Positions 50,101 through 54,721 of a stretch of DNA of 64,000 bases are shown in pieces (position 1 is the stretch's first letter; each line of letters begins with the position of its first letter). Under the pieces are notes generated by a model that searched no databases, was not told where the DNA came from, and worked only from the letters and a program-made list of their open reading frames with translations. Both the position numbers and the translations under genes were made by a program. The DNA is taken from positions 45,003,758 through 45,067,757 of the forward strand of contig CM067354.1 in assembly GCA_034190875.2 (NCBI GenBank). Reading direction: 5' to 3'. This stretch comes from Urechis unicinctus. Taxonomy: Eukaryota; Annelida; Polychaeta; Xenopneusta; Urechidae.

Positions 50101-50179
50101 TAGTTCCCCCCCACCCCCGAAAAAGACCCACTTACCCTTGGCTCAATCGCTCAAAAATCTCTGGCAGATTCAATTCCAT
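2346..50179 (-). CDS. ATR: ATR checkpoint kinase gene, exons 1-55 (kinase end not in window)
   Basis: ATR is the nuclear PI3K-related serine/threonine kinase that, with ATRIP, senses RPA-coated single-stranded DNA and activates CHK1. I traced 55 coding exons by similarity to vertebrate ATR and by splice sites. The phases agree at every junction and the joined frame has no stop: 6,651 nt, 2,217 codons, against about 2,640 residues for the human protein. The start is ATG at 50177-50179 ([14 protein letters not shown]), aligned with the human N-terminus. HEAT repeats fill roughly residues 1-1070, the UME region about 1070-1220, more HEAT repeats to about 1590, and FAT about 1590-2190. Signature strings include [28 protein letters not shown] and QLISRIC. 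The PI3K-like catalytic domain and FATC are missing from the window. Introns total about 41 kb and are swollen by transposon fossils and minisatellites. ATR identity is secure. Confidence 0.96.
3193..3395 (-). repeat. Minisatellite, about 31-33-bp unit, about 6 copies
   Basis: Imperfect tandem copies of a unit containing CATTACAGTTGATCTCATTC, in the ATR intron between exons 52 and 53. No clear sharing with the flanking exon edges. Confidence 0.75.
4398..7303 (+). mobile_element. Polinton (Maverick) fossil, short and broken
   Basis: About 80-bp terminal inverted repeats can be matched at 4398-4475 and 7222-7303 (both contain ACTTAATTCAACCAACGGGC or its complement). Between them the plus strand carries pieces of a protein-primed type-B DNA polymerase (about 5.65-6.73 kb and again 7.15-7.19 kb): a DAHNDYPLA-like block, KYVIH-type block and the YxDTD-like catalytic region. 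At 2.9 kb it is far shorter than intact Polintons (15-20 kb); no capsid, integrase or ATPase part was recognised. It is broken, with many lesions and large deletions, and looks old. It sits in the ATR intron between exons 50 and 51. A MITE is inserted in its polymerase remnant. Confidence 0.75.
6730..7145. mobile_element. 416-bp MITE with 6-bp target duplication, nested in the Polinton
   Basis: Perfect 15-bp terminal inverted repeats CAGACTTCCCGAAAG (6730-6744) and its complement (7131-7145), flanked by GGATAG at 6724-6729 and 7146-7151. Inside are subterminal inverted blocks rich in GTCGGACCGA and a threefold 45-bp repeat around CTAAAACCCG. No coding capacity. Related by its ends to the element at 47650-48356. 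A 6-bp target duplication is unlike hAT, mariner or Harbinger; the superfamily is not identified. Confidence 0.85.
7414..10354 (-). CDS. ATR: ATR exons 47-50 (FAT domain)
   Basis: Exons: 47 at 10210-10354 ([18 protein letters not shown]), 48 at 9684-9817 ([20 protein letters not shown]), 49 at 9255-9354 ([16 protein letters not shown], then [11 protein letters not shown]), 50 at 7414-7542 ([20 protein letters not shown]). Human matches are RLHMLCELEHS, NSYRAKEPILALRRALL, HHQTAYNALLNAGES, YVERAKWLWSKG and GDVHQALIVLQKGVE. The donor end of exon 49 is repeated into the intron as a 28-bp minisatellite. Confidence 0.95.
7700..8305 (-). mobile_element. Compact DIRS derivative (two ends joined), fossil
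   Basis: The left part (about 7.72-8.03 kb) is closely similar to 25.42-25.74 kb, the 3' flank of the DIRS copy at 25.4-31.2 kb. The right part (about 8.07-8.30 kb) is similar to 30.9-31.17 kb, its 5' end. Everything between is missing, so the unit is the two ends of the same family placed side by side. Non-coding; it lies in the ATR intron between exons 49 and 50. Confidence 0.75.
8306..9059. other. ATR intron, no feature recognised
   Basis: Unique-looking AT-rich intron sequence; no exon or repeat family matched elsewhere in the window. Confidence 0.5.
9060..9254 (-). repeat. 28-bp minisatellite built from the exon 49 splice donor
   Basis: Read on the gene strand, exon 49 ends GGCTCTGGGAAAGG and the intron starts GTAAGTGGTTAAG. 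The intron then repeats GTGGCTCTGGGACAGG-GTGAGTGGTAAA about six or seven times. Each unit therefore carries the end of the exon and a good donor (AGG, GTGAGT). Confidence 0.88.
10442..11766 (-). CDS. ATR: ATR exons 42-46 (FAT domain)
   Basis: Exons: 42 at 11579-11766 ([20 protein letters not shown]), 43 at 11194-11450 ([20 protein letters not shown], then [10 protein letters not shown]), 44 at 11021-11111 ([20 protein letters not shown]), 45 at 10732-10794 ([16 protein letters not shown]), 46 at 10442-10557 ([20 protein letters not shown]). They follow human [44 protein letters not shown] and PLSAASFERGSYQRGYEYIV closely. These are TPR-like helices of FAT. Confidence 0.96.
11830..12235 (+). 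repeat. Degenerate tandem repeat in the ATR intron 41-42
   Basis: Loosely repeated ATAGATAATCCTGGCAC-like words every 30-70 bp. Too degenerate to give a firm unit. Confidence 0.45.
12249..12726 (-). CDS. ATR: ATR exons 40-41, separated by a GC-AG intron
   Basis: Exon 40 is 12589-12726 ([19 protein letters not shown]) and exon 41 is 12249-12504 ([20 protein letters not shown], then [14 protein letters not shown]). Human matches are FKVTIYLLPHILVYVLLG and TQTVFSMLDHLTQWARH. Exon 40 ends GAG and the intron starts GCAAGC, so the 84-bp intron is of the rare GC-AG class; acceptor CTTAACAG and phase 0 on both sides support this. Confidence 0.9.
13440..16370 (+). mobile_element. DIRS-type tyrosine-recombinase retrotransposon fossil, internally deleted
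   Basis: Plus-strand remnant in the 4.8-kb ATR intron between exons 39 and 40. Recognised parts are a Gag-like region (about 14.1-15.2 kb) clearly related to that of the copy at 25.4-31.2 kb, and the carboxy end of a tyrosine recombinase (about 15.3-15.54 kb) with the conserved H-x-x-x region and a tyrosine-containing tail. The reverse transcriptase and RNase H parts are absent. The upstream flank (13.44-14.02 kb) contains a duplicated block around GTTTGATAGCCCTGC, and the 3' flank has imperfect tandem repeats. It is broken, with several lesions and a large deletion. Confidence 0.8.
15640..15930 (+). repeat. Imperfect tandem repeat in the DIRS 3' region
   Basis: Units of roughly 110-130 bp share GTAGCCTGGTGGCTAGC followed by TGACCACTGGACTGTAGAGC. 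Three to four copies, with a further copy of GTTGCCTGGTGGCTAAC near 15.99 kb. Confidence 0.7.
16540..17115 (+). mobile_element. Compact DIRS-like derivative, copy 1 (fossil)
   Basis: Shares about 0.5 kb in the same orientation with 31.19-31.94 kb. It has a promoter-like start (GCCAATCAAAATTAGAG) and an end rich in ATGACCAT/ATGTCATT words of the same type as the ends of the element at 36.25-38.3 kb. Non-coding. It abuts the DIRS remnant at 13.4-16.4 kb; whether it is part of it or a separate insertion is unclear. Confidence 0.6.
17513..18025 (-). CDS. ATR: ATR exons 38-39
   Basis: Exon 38 is 17883-18025 ([14 protein letters not shown], then [19 protein letters not shown]) and exon 39 is 17513-17609 ([20 protein letters not shown]). 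Human counterparts are AAYAIQELLSIYD, QLWRRFPEHVREILEPHLNT and VKKPIYLSKLGSNFAEW. The next intron is 4.8 kb and holds a DIRS fossil. Confidence 0.95.
18026..18796. other. ATR intron 37-38, no feature recognised
   Basis: No conserved exon or repeat seen. Short open frames here are not conserved. Confidence 0.5.
18797..20310 (-). CDS. ATR: ATR exons 33-37
   Basis: Exons: 33 at 20227-20310 ([19 protein letters not shown]), 34 at 19837-19951 ([20 protein letters not shown]), 35 at 19679-19747 ([20 protein letters not shown]), 36 at 19299-19387 ([17 protein letters not shown]), 37 at 18797-18932 ([19 protein letters not shown], then [15 protein letters not shown]). [13 protein letters not shown] is nearly identical to human GECLGELGAIDPG. 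For exon 33 the donor GTATAC was preferred to GTGGGG, which would bring a stop into frame. Confidence 0.94.
20452..22236 (-). CDS. ATR: ATR exons 28-32 (UME region)
   Basis: Exons: 28 at 22156-22236 ([17 protein letters not shown]), 29 at 21140-21229 ([20 protein letters not shown]), 30 at 20943-21028 ([20 protein letters not shown]), 31 at 20743-20814 ([20 protein letters not shown]), 32 at 20452-20571 ([20 protein letters not shown]). [56 protein letters not shown] and HIQPKETAAIFHYLIIENR are the human matches. This is the UME domain of the family. A compact DIRS derivative lies in the intron between exons 28 and 29. Confidence 0.95.
21287..22044 (+). mobile_element. Compact derivative of the DIRS family at 36.25-38.3 kb (fossil)
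   Basis: 21287-21540 matches 36254-36470, and 21560-22044 matches 37830-38299, both closely, while the 1.35-kb coding middle of the longer copy is absent. Both begin with the palindrome GTTACATnACnTGTGAATGTAAC. It lies between ATR exons 28 and 29. Non-coding. Confidence 0.85.
22335..23929 (-). CDS. ATR: ATR exons 23-27
   Basis: Exons, all in phase 0: 23 at 23855-23929 ([20 protein letters not shown]), 24 at 23614-23730 ([20 protein letters not shown]), 25 at 23435-23527 ([20 protein letters not shown]), 26 at 23240-23344 ([20 protein letters not shown]), 27 at 22335-22427 ([20 protein letters not shown]). Human counterparts are SFFSQYKKPICQFLVES, LNTLSEIANVFDFPDL, VLLPDLAAKASPAASALI, FKYIFSHLVCSCSKDEL and TEIELGSLLRQDFQGLH. 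A 34-bp minisatellite fills the intron between exons 26 and 27. Confidence 0.95.
22428..23205 (-). repeat. 34-bp minisatellite abutting exon 27, about 22 copies
   Basis: Nearly perfect tandem copies of a unit containing CATGCAAGCCAGCCTACATT and GGATGGTGTTCC. The first, degenerate unit starts at the exon 27 acceptor itself, and the array fills almost the whole intron between exons 26 and 27. The long open frames on the plus strand here are a by-product of the repeat. Confidence 0.93.
23978..23998 (+). repeat. Short poly-G tract in ATR intron 22-23
   Basis: About 17 G in a row, interrupted near the left end, beside exon 23. Confidence 0.8.
24575..25412 (+). repeat. Left arm of a 0.84-kb inverted repeat
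   Basis: Reverse complement of 32629-33470, with roughly 90% identity by eye and only small indels. The arm starts near GAACGGTTAAACATATCAAC and ends in a CA/TA microsatellite followed by GGCGCTCGG. The two arms face each other across 7.2 kb that contains a DIRS fossil. A 60-70-codon open frame ending in TKNSKKDD is kept in both arms, but I cannot show that it is coding. Confidence 0.85.
25412..31190 (-). mobile_element. DIRS-type retrotransposon fossil, fullest copy
   Basis: Minus-strand element in the 9.8-kb ATR intron between exons 22 and 23. Parts in order: 5' leader and terminal region (about 29.8-31.19 kb), Gag-like protein with a CCHC-like Cys/His cluster (about 28.5-29.7 kb), reverse transcriptase (about 27.8-28.45 kb), RNase H (about 27.04-27.8 kb), tyrosine recombinase (about 26.04-26.75 kb; conserved HSFRIGAAT block and a late tyrosine), 3' terminal region (25.41-25.75 kb). 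Gag, RT, RNase H and a tyrosine recombinase in place of an integrase is the mark of DIRS-like elements. It is broken, with about four or five lesions, but keeps all parts, so it is younger than the other copies here. Confidence 0.9.
31190..31937 (+). mobile_element. Compact DIRS-like derivative, copy 2 (fossil)
   Basis: Same family and orientation as 16540-17115. Contains a duplicated GGTTCCCCACTTTnCTAC block and ends at a TA microsatellite. Non-coding. Confidence 0.65.
31938..32620. repeat. TA-rich microsatellite field
   Basis: About 0.68 kb of interrupted (TA)n and (TATG)n. It lies at the inner end of the right inverted arm. Open frames of Ile/Tyr repeats here are artefacts. Confidence 0.95.
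32629..33470 (-). repeat. Right arm of the 0.84-kb inverted repeat
   Basis: Reverse complement of 24575-25412; includes the shared ATGCGCATGCGC-type segment and the CA/TA microsatellite at its inner end. Inner edge is a small hairpin, GGCGCTCGG near CCGAGCGCC. Confidence 0.85.
33755..35368 (-). CDS. ATR: ATR exons 18-22
   Basis: Exons: 18 at 35304-35368 ([20 protein letters not shown]), 19 at 35116-35214 ([20 protein letters not shown]), 20 at 34867-34999 ([14 protein letters not shown], then SVRTAF), 21 at 34199-34366 ([20 protein letters not shown]) and 22 at 33755-33854 ([18 protein letters not shown]). They align with human LFCRNLKATSQ through PFALLHLLHCLLSKS. The 5' edge of exon 18 and the donor edge of exon 20 are each continued into the intron as a minisatellite. 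Confidence 0.93.
34485..34866 (-). repeat. Minisatellite running from the exon 20 splice donor
   Basis: About eight imperfect units of 45-50 bp. On the gene strand the intron opens GTGAGATGGCACACCTGTAC and the array repeats TAAGATGGCACACCTGTACT followed by GATTAATnAATAGGTAGGGT. The intron start is itself the first unit; several units keep AAGGT at the donor position. Confidence 0.85.
35369..35875 (-). repeat. 31-bp minisatellite built from the exon 18 acceptor, about 16 copies
   Basis: The real acceptor reads GTGTGACAG-GGATCTATCTCGTAAC. Each unit on the gene strand reads GTTAGACAG-GGATCTATCTTGTTAC, so every unit carries an AG acceptor and the first bases of exon 18. Units near the exon are most degenerate; those from 35.5 kb onward are almost identical. 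Confidence 0.9.
36043..39044 (-). CDS. ATR: ATR exons 15-17
   Basis: Exon 15 is 38950-39044 ([20 protein letters not shown]), matching human SRCVFLLTLFPRRIFLEWR. Exon 16 is 38532-38644 ([18 protein letters not shown]), matching VIRASCVSGFFILL. Exon 17 is 36043-36144 ([20 protein letters not shown]), matching DKVKDDSDIVKKEFASILG. The intron between 16 and 17 holds a DIRS-type fossil. Confidence 0.92.
36648..36735 (+). repeat. 62-bp direct duplication in the hydrolase-like region
   Basis: GTACGCGATGTCTGACCACC and what follows, to GCAATAATCGG, occurs twice in a row, doubling the segment that encodes the IIGHS-like block. Confidence 0.85.
37460..37800 (+). repeat. Short tandem repeat inside the Gag-like frame
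   Basis: Alternating words AGCGGTACCAGCAGCGGCTC and AGATACTTTTCA / AGACACCCTTCC, about 8-10 units, rich in GGTACC. Open in more than one frame because the units tend to be multiples of three. Confidence 0.85.
39664..39856. repeat. Small inverted repeat GGGGGTTACTC
   Basis: GGGGGTTACTC at 39664-39674 and its complement at 39846-39856, inside a unique, higher-GC stretch (39.4-40.8 kb) that differs in base composition from the surrounding intron. Confidence 0.5.
40273..40764 (+). CDS. Unrecognised 137-163-residue ORF nested in an ATR intron
   Basis: Open frame of 163 codons on the strand opposite to ATR, in the 3.4-kb intron between exons 14 and 15. A second methionine at 40351 ([17 protein letters not shown]) has a better start context and would give 137 residues. 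The product is charged and probably largely helical: an acidic start, then [20 protein letters not shown], a basic run [13 protein letters not shown] and a further helix. No signal peptide, membrane segment, zinc finger or catalytic motif is visible. It is G+C-richer than its surroundings, with codon-like composition, and no splice sites are needed. I do not recognise the family; it might be a nested host gene or the remaining protein of a mobile element. Confidence 0.5.
   Translation: MIISSRLEKLWWIHREVFVVVGRCTDMSDSGVRMGSEAEVRRGLGAEEDRAFVEDMLEGVPESPDESILREKITKFRRACRQIVLLNNQLSELWIRYKRADKRNRRSFRYTTRLRLCTLEGVRDRFYEFMTREQSEIQRLSNSVVAELTQTYQTMSTTETGSQ
40765..42458. other. ATR intron 14-15, remainder
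   Basis: No exon or repeat family recognised. AT-rich, with ordinary intron character. Confidence 0.5.
42459..44020 (-). CDS. ATR: ATR exons 12-14
   Basis: Exon 12 is 43842-44020 ([18 protein letters not shown], then [14 protein letters not shown]), exon 13 is 42684-42751 ([19 protein letters not shown]) and exon 14 is 42459-42540 ([20 protein letters not shown]). VSMPW aligns with human LSLPW. For exon 13 the donor GTATGT was preferred to GTTACC seven bases earlier, because the earlier one would create a stop at the junction. Confidence 0.87.
43033..43721. mobile_element. 689-bp non-autonomous TIR element, copy 1
   Basis: Ends CACGGTTCATACAGG and, inverted, CAAGGTTCGCACAGG; the left flank ends GTATTA and the right flank starts GTATTA, a likely 6-bp target duplication. 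Subterminal blocks repeat TTTTCAAGGACTTTT. No transposase. Lies between ATR exons 12 and 13. TIR start CA-GGTTCG resembles hAT MITEs, but the duplication is not the usual 8 bp. Confidence 0.8.
44158..44784. mobile_element. 627-bp non-autonomous TIR element, copy 2
   Basis: Same family and orientation as 43033-43721, sharing both ends and the middle (GTTTATTTAGTCGCTAGAGG). It ends 34 bp downstream of the exon 11 splice donor. Target duplication is unclear. Confidence 0.8.
44819..45515 (-). CDS. ATR: ATR exons 9-11
   Basis: Exon 9 is 45424-45515 ([14 protein letters not shown]), exon 10 is 45139-45238 ([20 protein letters not shown]) and exon 11 is 44819-44895 ([19 protein letters not shown]). 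Exon 11 aligns with human NPVIEMLEGIAVVLQ. Exons 9-10 cover the poorly conserved linker that in vertebrates carries SPKRRRLSS. A 0.63-kb transposon ends only 34 bp inside the intron after exon 11. Confidence 0.85.
45761..46689 (-). CDS. ATR: ATR exons 6-8
   Basis: Exon 6 is 46551-46689 ([16 protein letters not shown]), matching human LLMVLTRIIAIVFFRRQ. Exon 7 is 46305-46435 ([19 protein letters not shown]), matching LPAQPASTFFSSFLELLKHL. Exon 8 is 45761-46070 ([20 protein letters not shown]), a divergent HEAT segment of about 103 residues. Its donor (CAC then GTGGGT) was chosen because it leaves phase 0, as exon 9 needs; GTGCCA a little upstream is the alternative. Confidence 0.85.
46797..47165 (-). 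repeat. 37-bp minisatellite near exon 6, about 10 copies
   Basis: Unit GGTATGTACACAGATGTGAC plus CTACCAGACCACATTAT. The first 17 bases match the exon 6 acceptor region on the same strand (GGTCAGTACACAGCTGT) at 14 positions, but the array starts about 110 bp away from that exon. Confidence 0.9.
47650..48356. mobile_element. 707-bp TIR element with 6-bp target duplication
   Basis: Ends CAGAGTTCAGGAAAGA and its complement, flanked on both sides by CACCTG (47644-47649 and 48357-48362). Ends and the subterminal GGTCCGACGG-type block relate it to the 416-bp MITE at 6730-7145. A minus-strand open frame at about 47.77-48.04 kb encodes an acidic stretch ([16 protein letters not shown]) that may be a transposase N-terminal scrap. 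It lies between ATR exons 5 and 6, ending 55 bp from the exon 5 donor. Confidence 0.8.
48418..48954 (-). CDS. ATR: ATR exons 4-5 (N-terminal HEAT repeats)
   Basis: Exon 4 is 48784-48954 ([20 protein letters not shown]) and exon 5 is 48418-48607 ([20 protein letters not shown]). Exon 4 matches human NWIITRLLRIAATPSCHLL. Exon 5 is poorly conserved and was placed by its splice phases. The 5' edge of exon 4 is the first unit of a nine-copy 37-bp minisatellite, so its acceptor TGTAG is repeated upstream. Each wrong acceptor would add 37 nt and shift the frame. Confidence 0.88.
48925..49257 (-). repeat. Nine-copy 37-bp minisatellite built from the exon 4 acceptor
   Basis: Exactly nine units of 37 bp. 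The first 30 bases are coding (exon 4). On the gene strand each unit reads GAGTGTAG-GATTGACGTGC, so each holds the same acceptor AG and the first bases of exon 4. Units 4-8 alternate between two variants, giving a 74-bp higher-order period. Confidence 0.95.
49478..50179 (-). CDS. ATR: ATR exons 1-3 (N-terminus)
   Basis: Exon 1 codes 50136-50179 and ends at donor GTAAGT. A plausible acceptor (TTCCAG) lies about 7 bp upstream of the ATG, so a 5' UTR exon may exist further right. Exon 2 is 49790-49875 ([20 protein letters not shown]) and exon 3 is 49478-49657 ([20 protein letters not shown]). These correspond to human GSATPEEYNTVV and LLDFIQHIMKSSPLMFV. This is the ATRIP-binding N-terminal region in the family. 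Intron 1 is only 260 bp and carries a CAT-rich microsatellite. Confidence 0.9.
49885..50045 (+). repeat. CAT-rich microsatellite in ATR intron 1
   Basis: Interrupted (CAT)n and (CAA)n words. The minus-strand open frame of Met/Asp residues across it is an artefact. Confidence 0.85.
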
Positions 50180-51100
50180 GTCTGGAACACATCAGCAAAA
50201 TGGTGAACACAGGATGCCCAACATGTACAGGAAAACACACTGAAGACTTGAGCAAGACAAAAATATGACTTGTGTTGAGACCACGATGATGGTATATATC
50301 TGACTGGCCGTCAAGCATGGACACAATATGACTCAAAGATTCAGCAGCGAATTGGAGACGAGGGGCTTTGTAAGGCAGAAAAATGTCAAAAACAGTTGTG
50401 ACAATGCTGTCCCACTCATAGGAGTCCACAACATTCATTTCTTTATCAAGATAATTAAGTTTATAATAGCAAGGAGTTTTGTTTGTCAAAGACGCAGCAA
50501 GGTAAATAGCGTTCTTGAGGCCCAGCTGGTTTTAATGCTTTTATTAATGAACTAAGTCATTACGAGCGTTCAAACCAAATAATTGGTGTTCGCAGGATTG
50601 ACAAGACATAACTTGTGGAAGTTCCTCCCCAGCCTGACAAAAATCACAGATAAATTGCATTATACTGTGATTGAATATGGCCTGAAACTATGACACATGC
50701 AACATGGTGATCAATTTTCAACTTCTGACAGCTTGATATAGGAACTTTCTGGACATGTCTGAAAAGACAACGTGACAATAAGTCTTCCATGTAGGACTAT
50801 TATCAACACAGCAAGTCATGTGACAATGAAAAGTAAAATGTGTTTCCATAATGGGTAGACCTGTCGAACCAAGTATGAGAGCTGCTGATGTGCTCCCTCC
50901 CAACAAGGTAATCAATCCTGATGTTGGTCTATTGGGCTAATGATGGAGGTCAAAATTGGAGGTTTTATTTATAACAATGGAGGTTCAGTTGGCAATTATT
51001 AAAGATCCCCAACAATTGGTAAAGGGGAATCAGTACAATTCACCATATATATCTCTCAATTTTAGATTCACTTAGTTATCTAAGAAACACAGCGTAATAT
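50180..51100. promoter_or_regulatory. Region upstream of ATR (5' UTR and promoter expected)
   Basis: Must hold the ATR 5' UTR and promoter, by position only; no TATA box or CpG-rich block stands out. A minus-strand open frame of about 100 codons at 50187-50489 precedes the ATG but is not ATR-like. Confidence 0.35.
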
Positions 51101-51347
51101 AGGCAAGGCACTCACCCTTGGTGTTTTGATGATCTGATGTCTACAGCGCGGATATGAGAGATCAAAAGTATTCAGGCCCAGACGCTGTCACCAGTGTCAG
51201 AGGCGAAGTTTCTTAATTCTTTGCCTAAGCGTAACAATACTAATACTAGGCAAAGAAACTCCGCCTCTGATAGCTCTGCGCTATTTACTACTTTCGATCT
51301 CTCACATCCGAGCTAAGGTGGCATCAGATCATAAAAACACCTTGCCT
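51101..51347. mobile_element. 247-bp fold-back MITE
   Basis: The two halves are imperfect reverse complements over almost their whole length: AGGCAAGG...GTGTTTTGATGATCTGATG at the left and its complement at the right, both leading to AGAGGCGnAGTTTCTT in the centre. The left arm has an extra CACTCACCCTTGG. A single arm recurs at 59058-59143. Confidence 0.8.
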
Positions 51348-52208
51348 ATGCTAATAGTAATACTAGATCAGGGAATTTGCATTTTATTTTCTTCGTATAT
51401 TTCAGTATGCAAATATATATGTCATGCGGTTGATACCATTCATATTTATGTATTGACAGTGGCTAGAGTGGAGGTCCAGTTCCACCACTGTGGTACCAGT
51501 GCCGAGATGCCAGTGCCCCATAATAGGGCGGTCAAACGCTGCGCCGATTTTGTTTGGACAAGCCGTTTTTTTGCTGTTTAGGGCTCTGATGTAACTGGCT
51601 GCCGACGGCGAATGATTAAACGGCAGACTTTGCTGTTTAGATATGTTGTAGATAAAGATTAGTTCTTTCATATGATACCAAATTCAATCATATAGGCGAA
51701 TGGGAATAAGTCGTAAATATTACCCGAAAATGGCAAAATGTCGTCATTTTCGGGGCCCAAAATATCGTGGCGGGATTTATATGGTTGACAAAAAATCGTC
51801 GTACGGGCTGAATATTAATCAGAATCACATTTAAACGACAGAATATTGAAGAAAAATGAAAACGGTATTCTGATCCGAGTGAATGGCATTGAAATCGATA
51901 TTTAAAAGCTTTAAAATCCGTGGTTTTCTGCTTCAAATCCAGATAAACTCGCCGGTATTTTTACAAATTCACCCCATTCACTCGGCTTCGGGAAGAAGAG
52001 ACTGTCCCTCCCACAATGGCTTTTACAGCTTTTTGATTGGTTGAATATTCACCCCGTAGCCCTCCGACGAACCAACCATATCACGAGCAGTTGAAAGCAA
52101 AACCGCGCGAAATCCTTTTCGACGCGAACATTAGCTAAGCACGCTGCCAGCTTGTCCTCAGACGACTTTTCTGCTATTTTCAACTTATTGAGGTATTCCA
52201 AATTAGTA

Positions 52209-54390
52209 ATGGATTCTGCAGCAAGTGTGCAAGTTTCTAATGGTGAGTTATTTATATATTTATGTAATAAAATAAGATCTTCGGTTGAATATATGTAACG
52301 ATGTAACGCCTCCATGACCATATTTAGAAGAGTCTAAGTTGGCGGCATTGCACGCCGGGGGCACTTATTCTACCAAATTTAGTTAACAATTGTTTTTGTG
52401 AAATGTATTCAAAAATAATTATTGTTAATGTAGAATCATTCATTACTTAGGTTGGTTCGACAAAGATTATGAGTATTTTGGGTATTTATTTGGTTGTAAC
52501 AAGCTCAGAATAAAAAAAAACCCTGACCCAGTAACCACTCCCCACCCGCCTTGCTTGCCAACGCCCGATGCGTGCATTTTAAAGATGGTGGGTCTCATCC
52601 CCGTGGCGGAGCGGGAGCAGTCTTGCGGGTGATGTCAGTTTTCGTTTGAAACAGAGACAGTGGCGCATTTTAACATAAAATCATAGTAAGCATACAACCA
52701 AGACAGCTGTTTGTTATATACGATGGTTGGGGTGCATATGGCACTGATTATCCCAGCCCCGATCGGACGGTTATATAATTATAAAATATGTCTACTCAGA
52801 CGTGTAGGGCTATACTTATCCAAACGCATGACATGGTCCGAAAAGATGGGATATTAATGTAGCGTCCACTGTGTTGCAAAATATTAACACTGTGCCATAA
52901 TCATATGTGCTTCATTCCAATTTTGTACTTATTTCAGGTCAAGTCAAAGACATATTCAACAGTATATTTGTAGATGTACATAGTGATAGCAGTCTAAAAA
53001 CAGGACAAAGACTGCAAAAATTCTTTTCCATGTTGCGTTCTATTGACCCTTCAAGAAGATGCTTGCCAACATGCTTATTTTCATCACAGGATAACCTCAT
53101 AAATGAAGTTATTGTTAAAATGAAGAACACCATCACCGACCAGGCAAGTACCAACAAAAAAATTAACAATCTACTAGGCGCATGGAGAGAAGAAGCATTG
53201 CCATAAGTCACAGCAGGATGGGACAAGCTTTCCACAGAGGAAAAGAGAGGGCTGATCTCGATGAACAATTTTTTCTGTGGCCTTCAGAACAAGCCAACAA
53301 AACATTGTCAATATGGGAAGCCCTGGTTCATAACGGGCAGACGGTAGGTAGTATGGCTTTACCTGGAGCTTTCAATAAAGCAGGTGAATCAGGAACCGCC
53401 CGCATGCATGGTAAGGACAATCTGTAAAACTGTTCAAGATCGTGGGTGCCAGAAGTCTGGGAAGCCTTTGGAATTTAGGGATTTTCTTCAAACTCAAGGT
53501 CAAAGGAAACGCGTCCCACTAGCGCCATTCAAGGGGAATCGATTTAACATCCTGTTCCACAACAGTGCTGGTGTGTTCTACCTTCACAAAGATCTCGAGG
53601 TATTCACACAACTTCACAAAGATGACAACAAATTAGTGCTAGCAGTTGCTGCTGATGTCGCTGTGAAGACTTACCAAGCAGCAGCAAGAGCACTGGGTCT
53701 CATAGCTAAGATCGTTACTGAGCCACTGTGGAGAGCCATGGAAGAAAATGGCCATTTTTCAGATATGACAGCATGTTACAAGGCAATGTTTTCCAAATTT
53801 CAACAATGGAATATTGATGCTAGTCCTGTCCTTGAAGGAACTACGATCCTTCTAACTGAAGAGGTTTCTGAGGCGTGACGACGTATTCGACAGTCTTGCA
53901 GAGCCCCATCCGGACACTGATGCTCTCACCAAACAGGCACTAGAAATTATCATGTCCTCCTTTCTAGTGATATGCATAAGGCAATTGAAATACCATTTAG
54001 AAGGTGGAGAGCACTCATCGTGGTACAGTTACAAGTATCCAGTCCCTGAATAAGAGGAACACCACGTTTATGTACACCATCAGATATGACGCTTGCCAAC
54101 TTGAGTACAAGTTTTCACTTCTTGAAGATCTTGAAGCTGGAGATCTGCAACTTTTGAATTTGTCAGCAGAAGAGTTTGTTGGGCAGCGAATCAAGCACCG
54201 TTTTACACCAGAAGATGACGGAGAAGACTACTGGTTCATGGGGAAAGTGCTCGACTACAGTCGAACAACAGATAAACATCAAATAGCATACGACTGTGAG
54301 GATGATGAAGACGACGATGACAGCAACTTAGAAGTCTACGAAGAGCCAATATTAAAAGATTATATATCGGGCGATGTTAGATGGCTTTAA
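52209..54390 (+). pseudogene. Transposon gene with KGNRFNILF-type domain and Tudor-like tail, disrupted
   Basis: Exon 1 is 52209-52242 (MDSAASVQVSN) with donor GTGAGT; exon 2 begins at 52938 after TTTCAG and reads GQVKDIFNSIFVDVHSDSSL. Open pieces follow at about 53182-53424, 53384-53878 and 54004-54390, in differing frames, so the copy has about three frame breaks (unless introns explain some). The middle (PFKGNRFNILFHNSAGVFYL, AVKTYQAAARALGLIAKIVT) belongs to a family of transposon-derived proteins that I have seen expanded in fish and marine invertebrates. The C-terminal part (FVGQRIKHRF, then YWFMGKVLDYS and an acidic EDDEDDDDS run) looks like a Tudor or chromo-type barrel, as expected for a histone-tail or methyl-lysine reader. 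Exact superfamily is uncertain. Confidence 0.65.
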
Positions 54391-54672
54391 AAAGTATCTT
54401 TTTGGGAGGGGTGCAATAAAGTAGCCTATCCAAAATCAGCCTGACTTCATAACACAGTATAACATCAAAACATCAGAATGGTGAATGTATTGACAATCTA
54501 CAAGGGTGGTGGGGTAGCAATATGAACAGTTTGCATCGCCATTCAATGTGCTAGAATAAGCATTGCCGGGAGCTACGGTTATCCTGGATGCTTAGCCTGG
54601 CACCTAAAATACCTTTACATCACTGCGTTCTTCAGAATTATCAACAGCTCACTCATTTGCCTTGGACCCCAG

Positions 54673-54721
<49 letters not shown>
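54673..54721 (+). repeat. 49-bp poly-C tract
   Basis: Uninterrupted C, inside the 3' part of the 4.7-kb transposon. Length unreliable. Confidence 0.9.

Noticed and set aside
50187-50489. Open frame extending ATR upstream of its ATG
   Set aside because: In a different frame from the ATR start and without similarity to ATR; an acceptor-like TTCCAG separates them.
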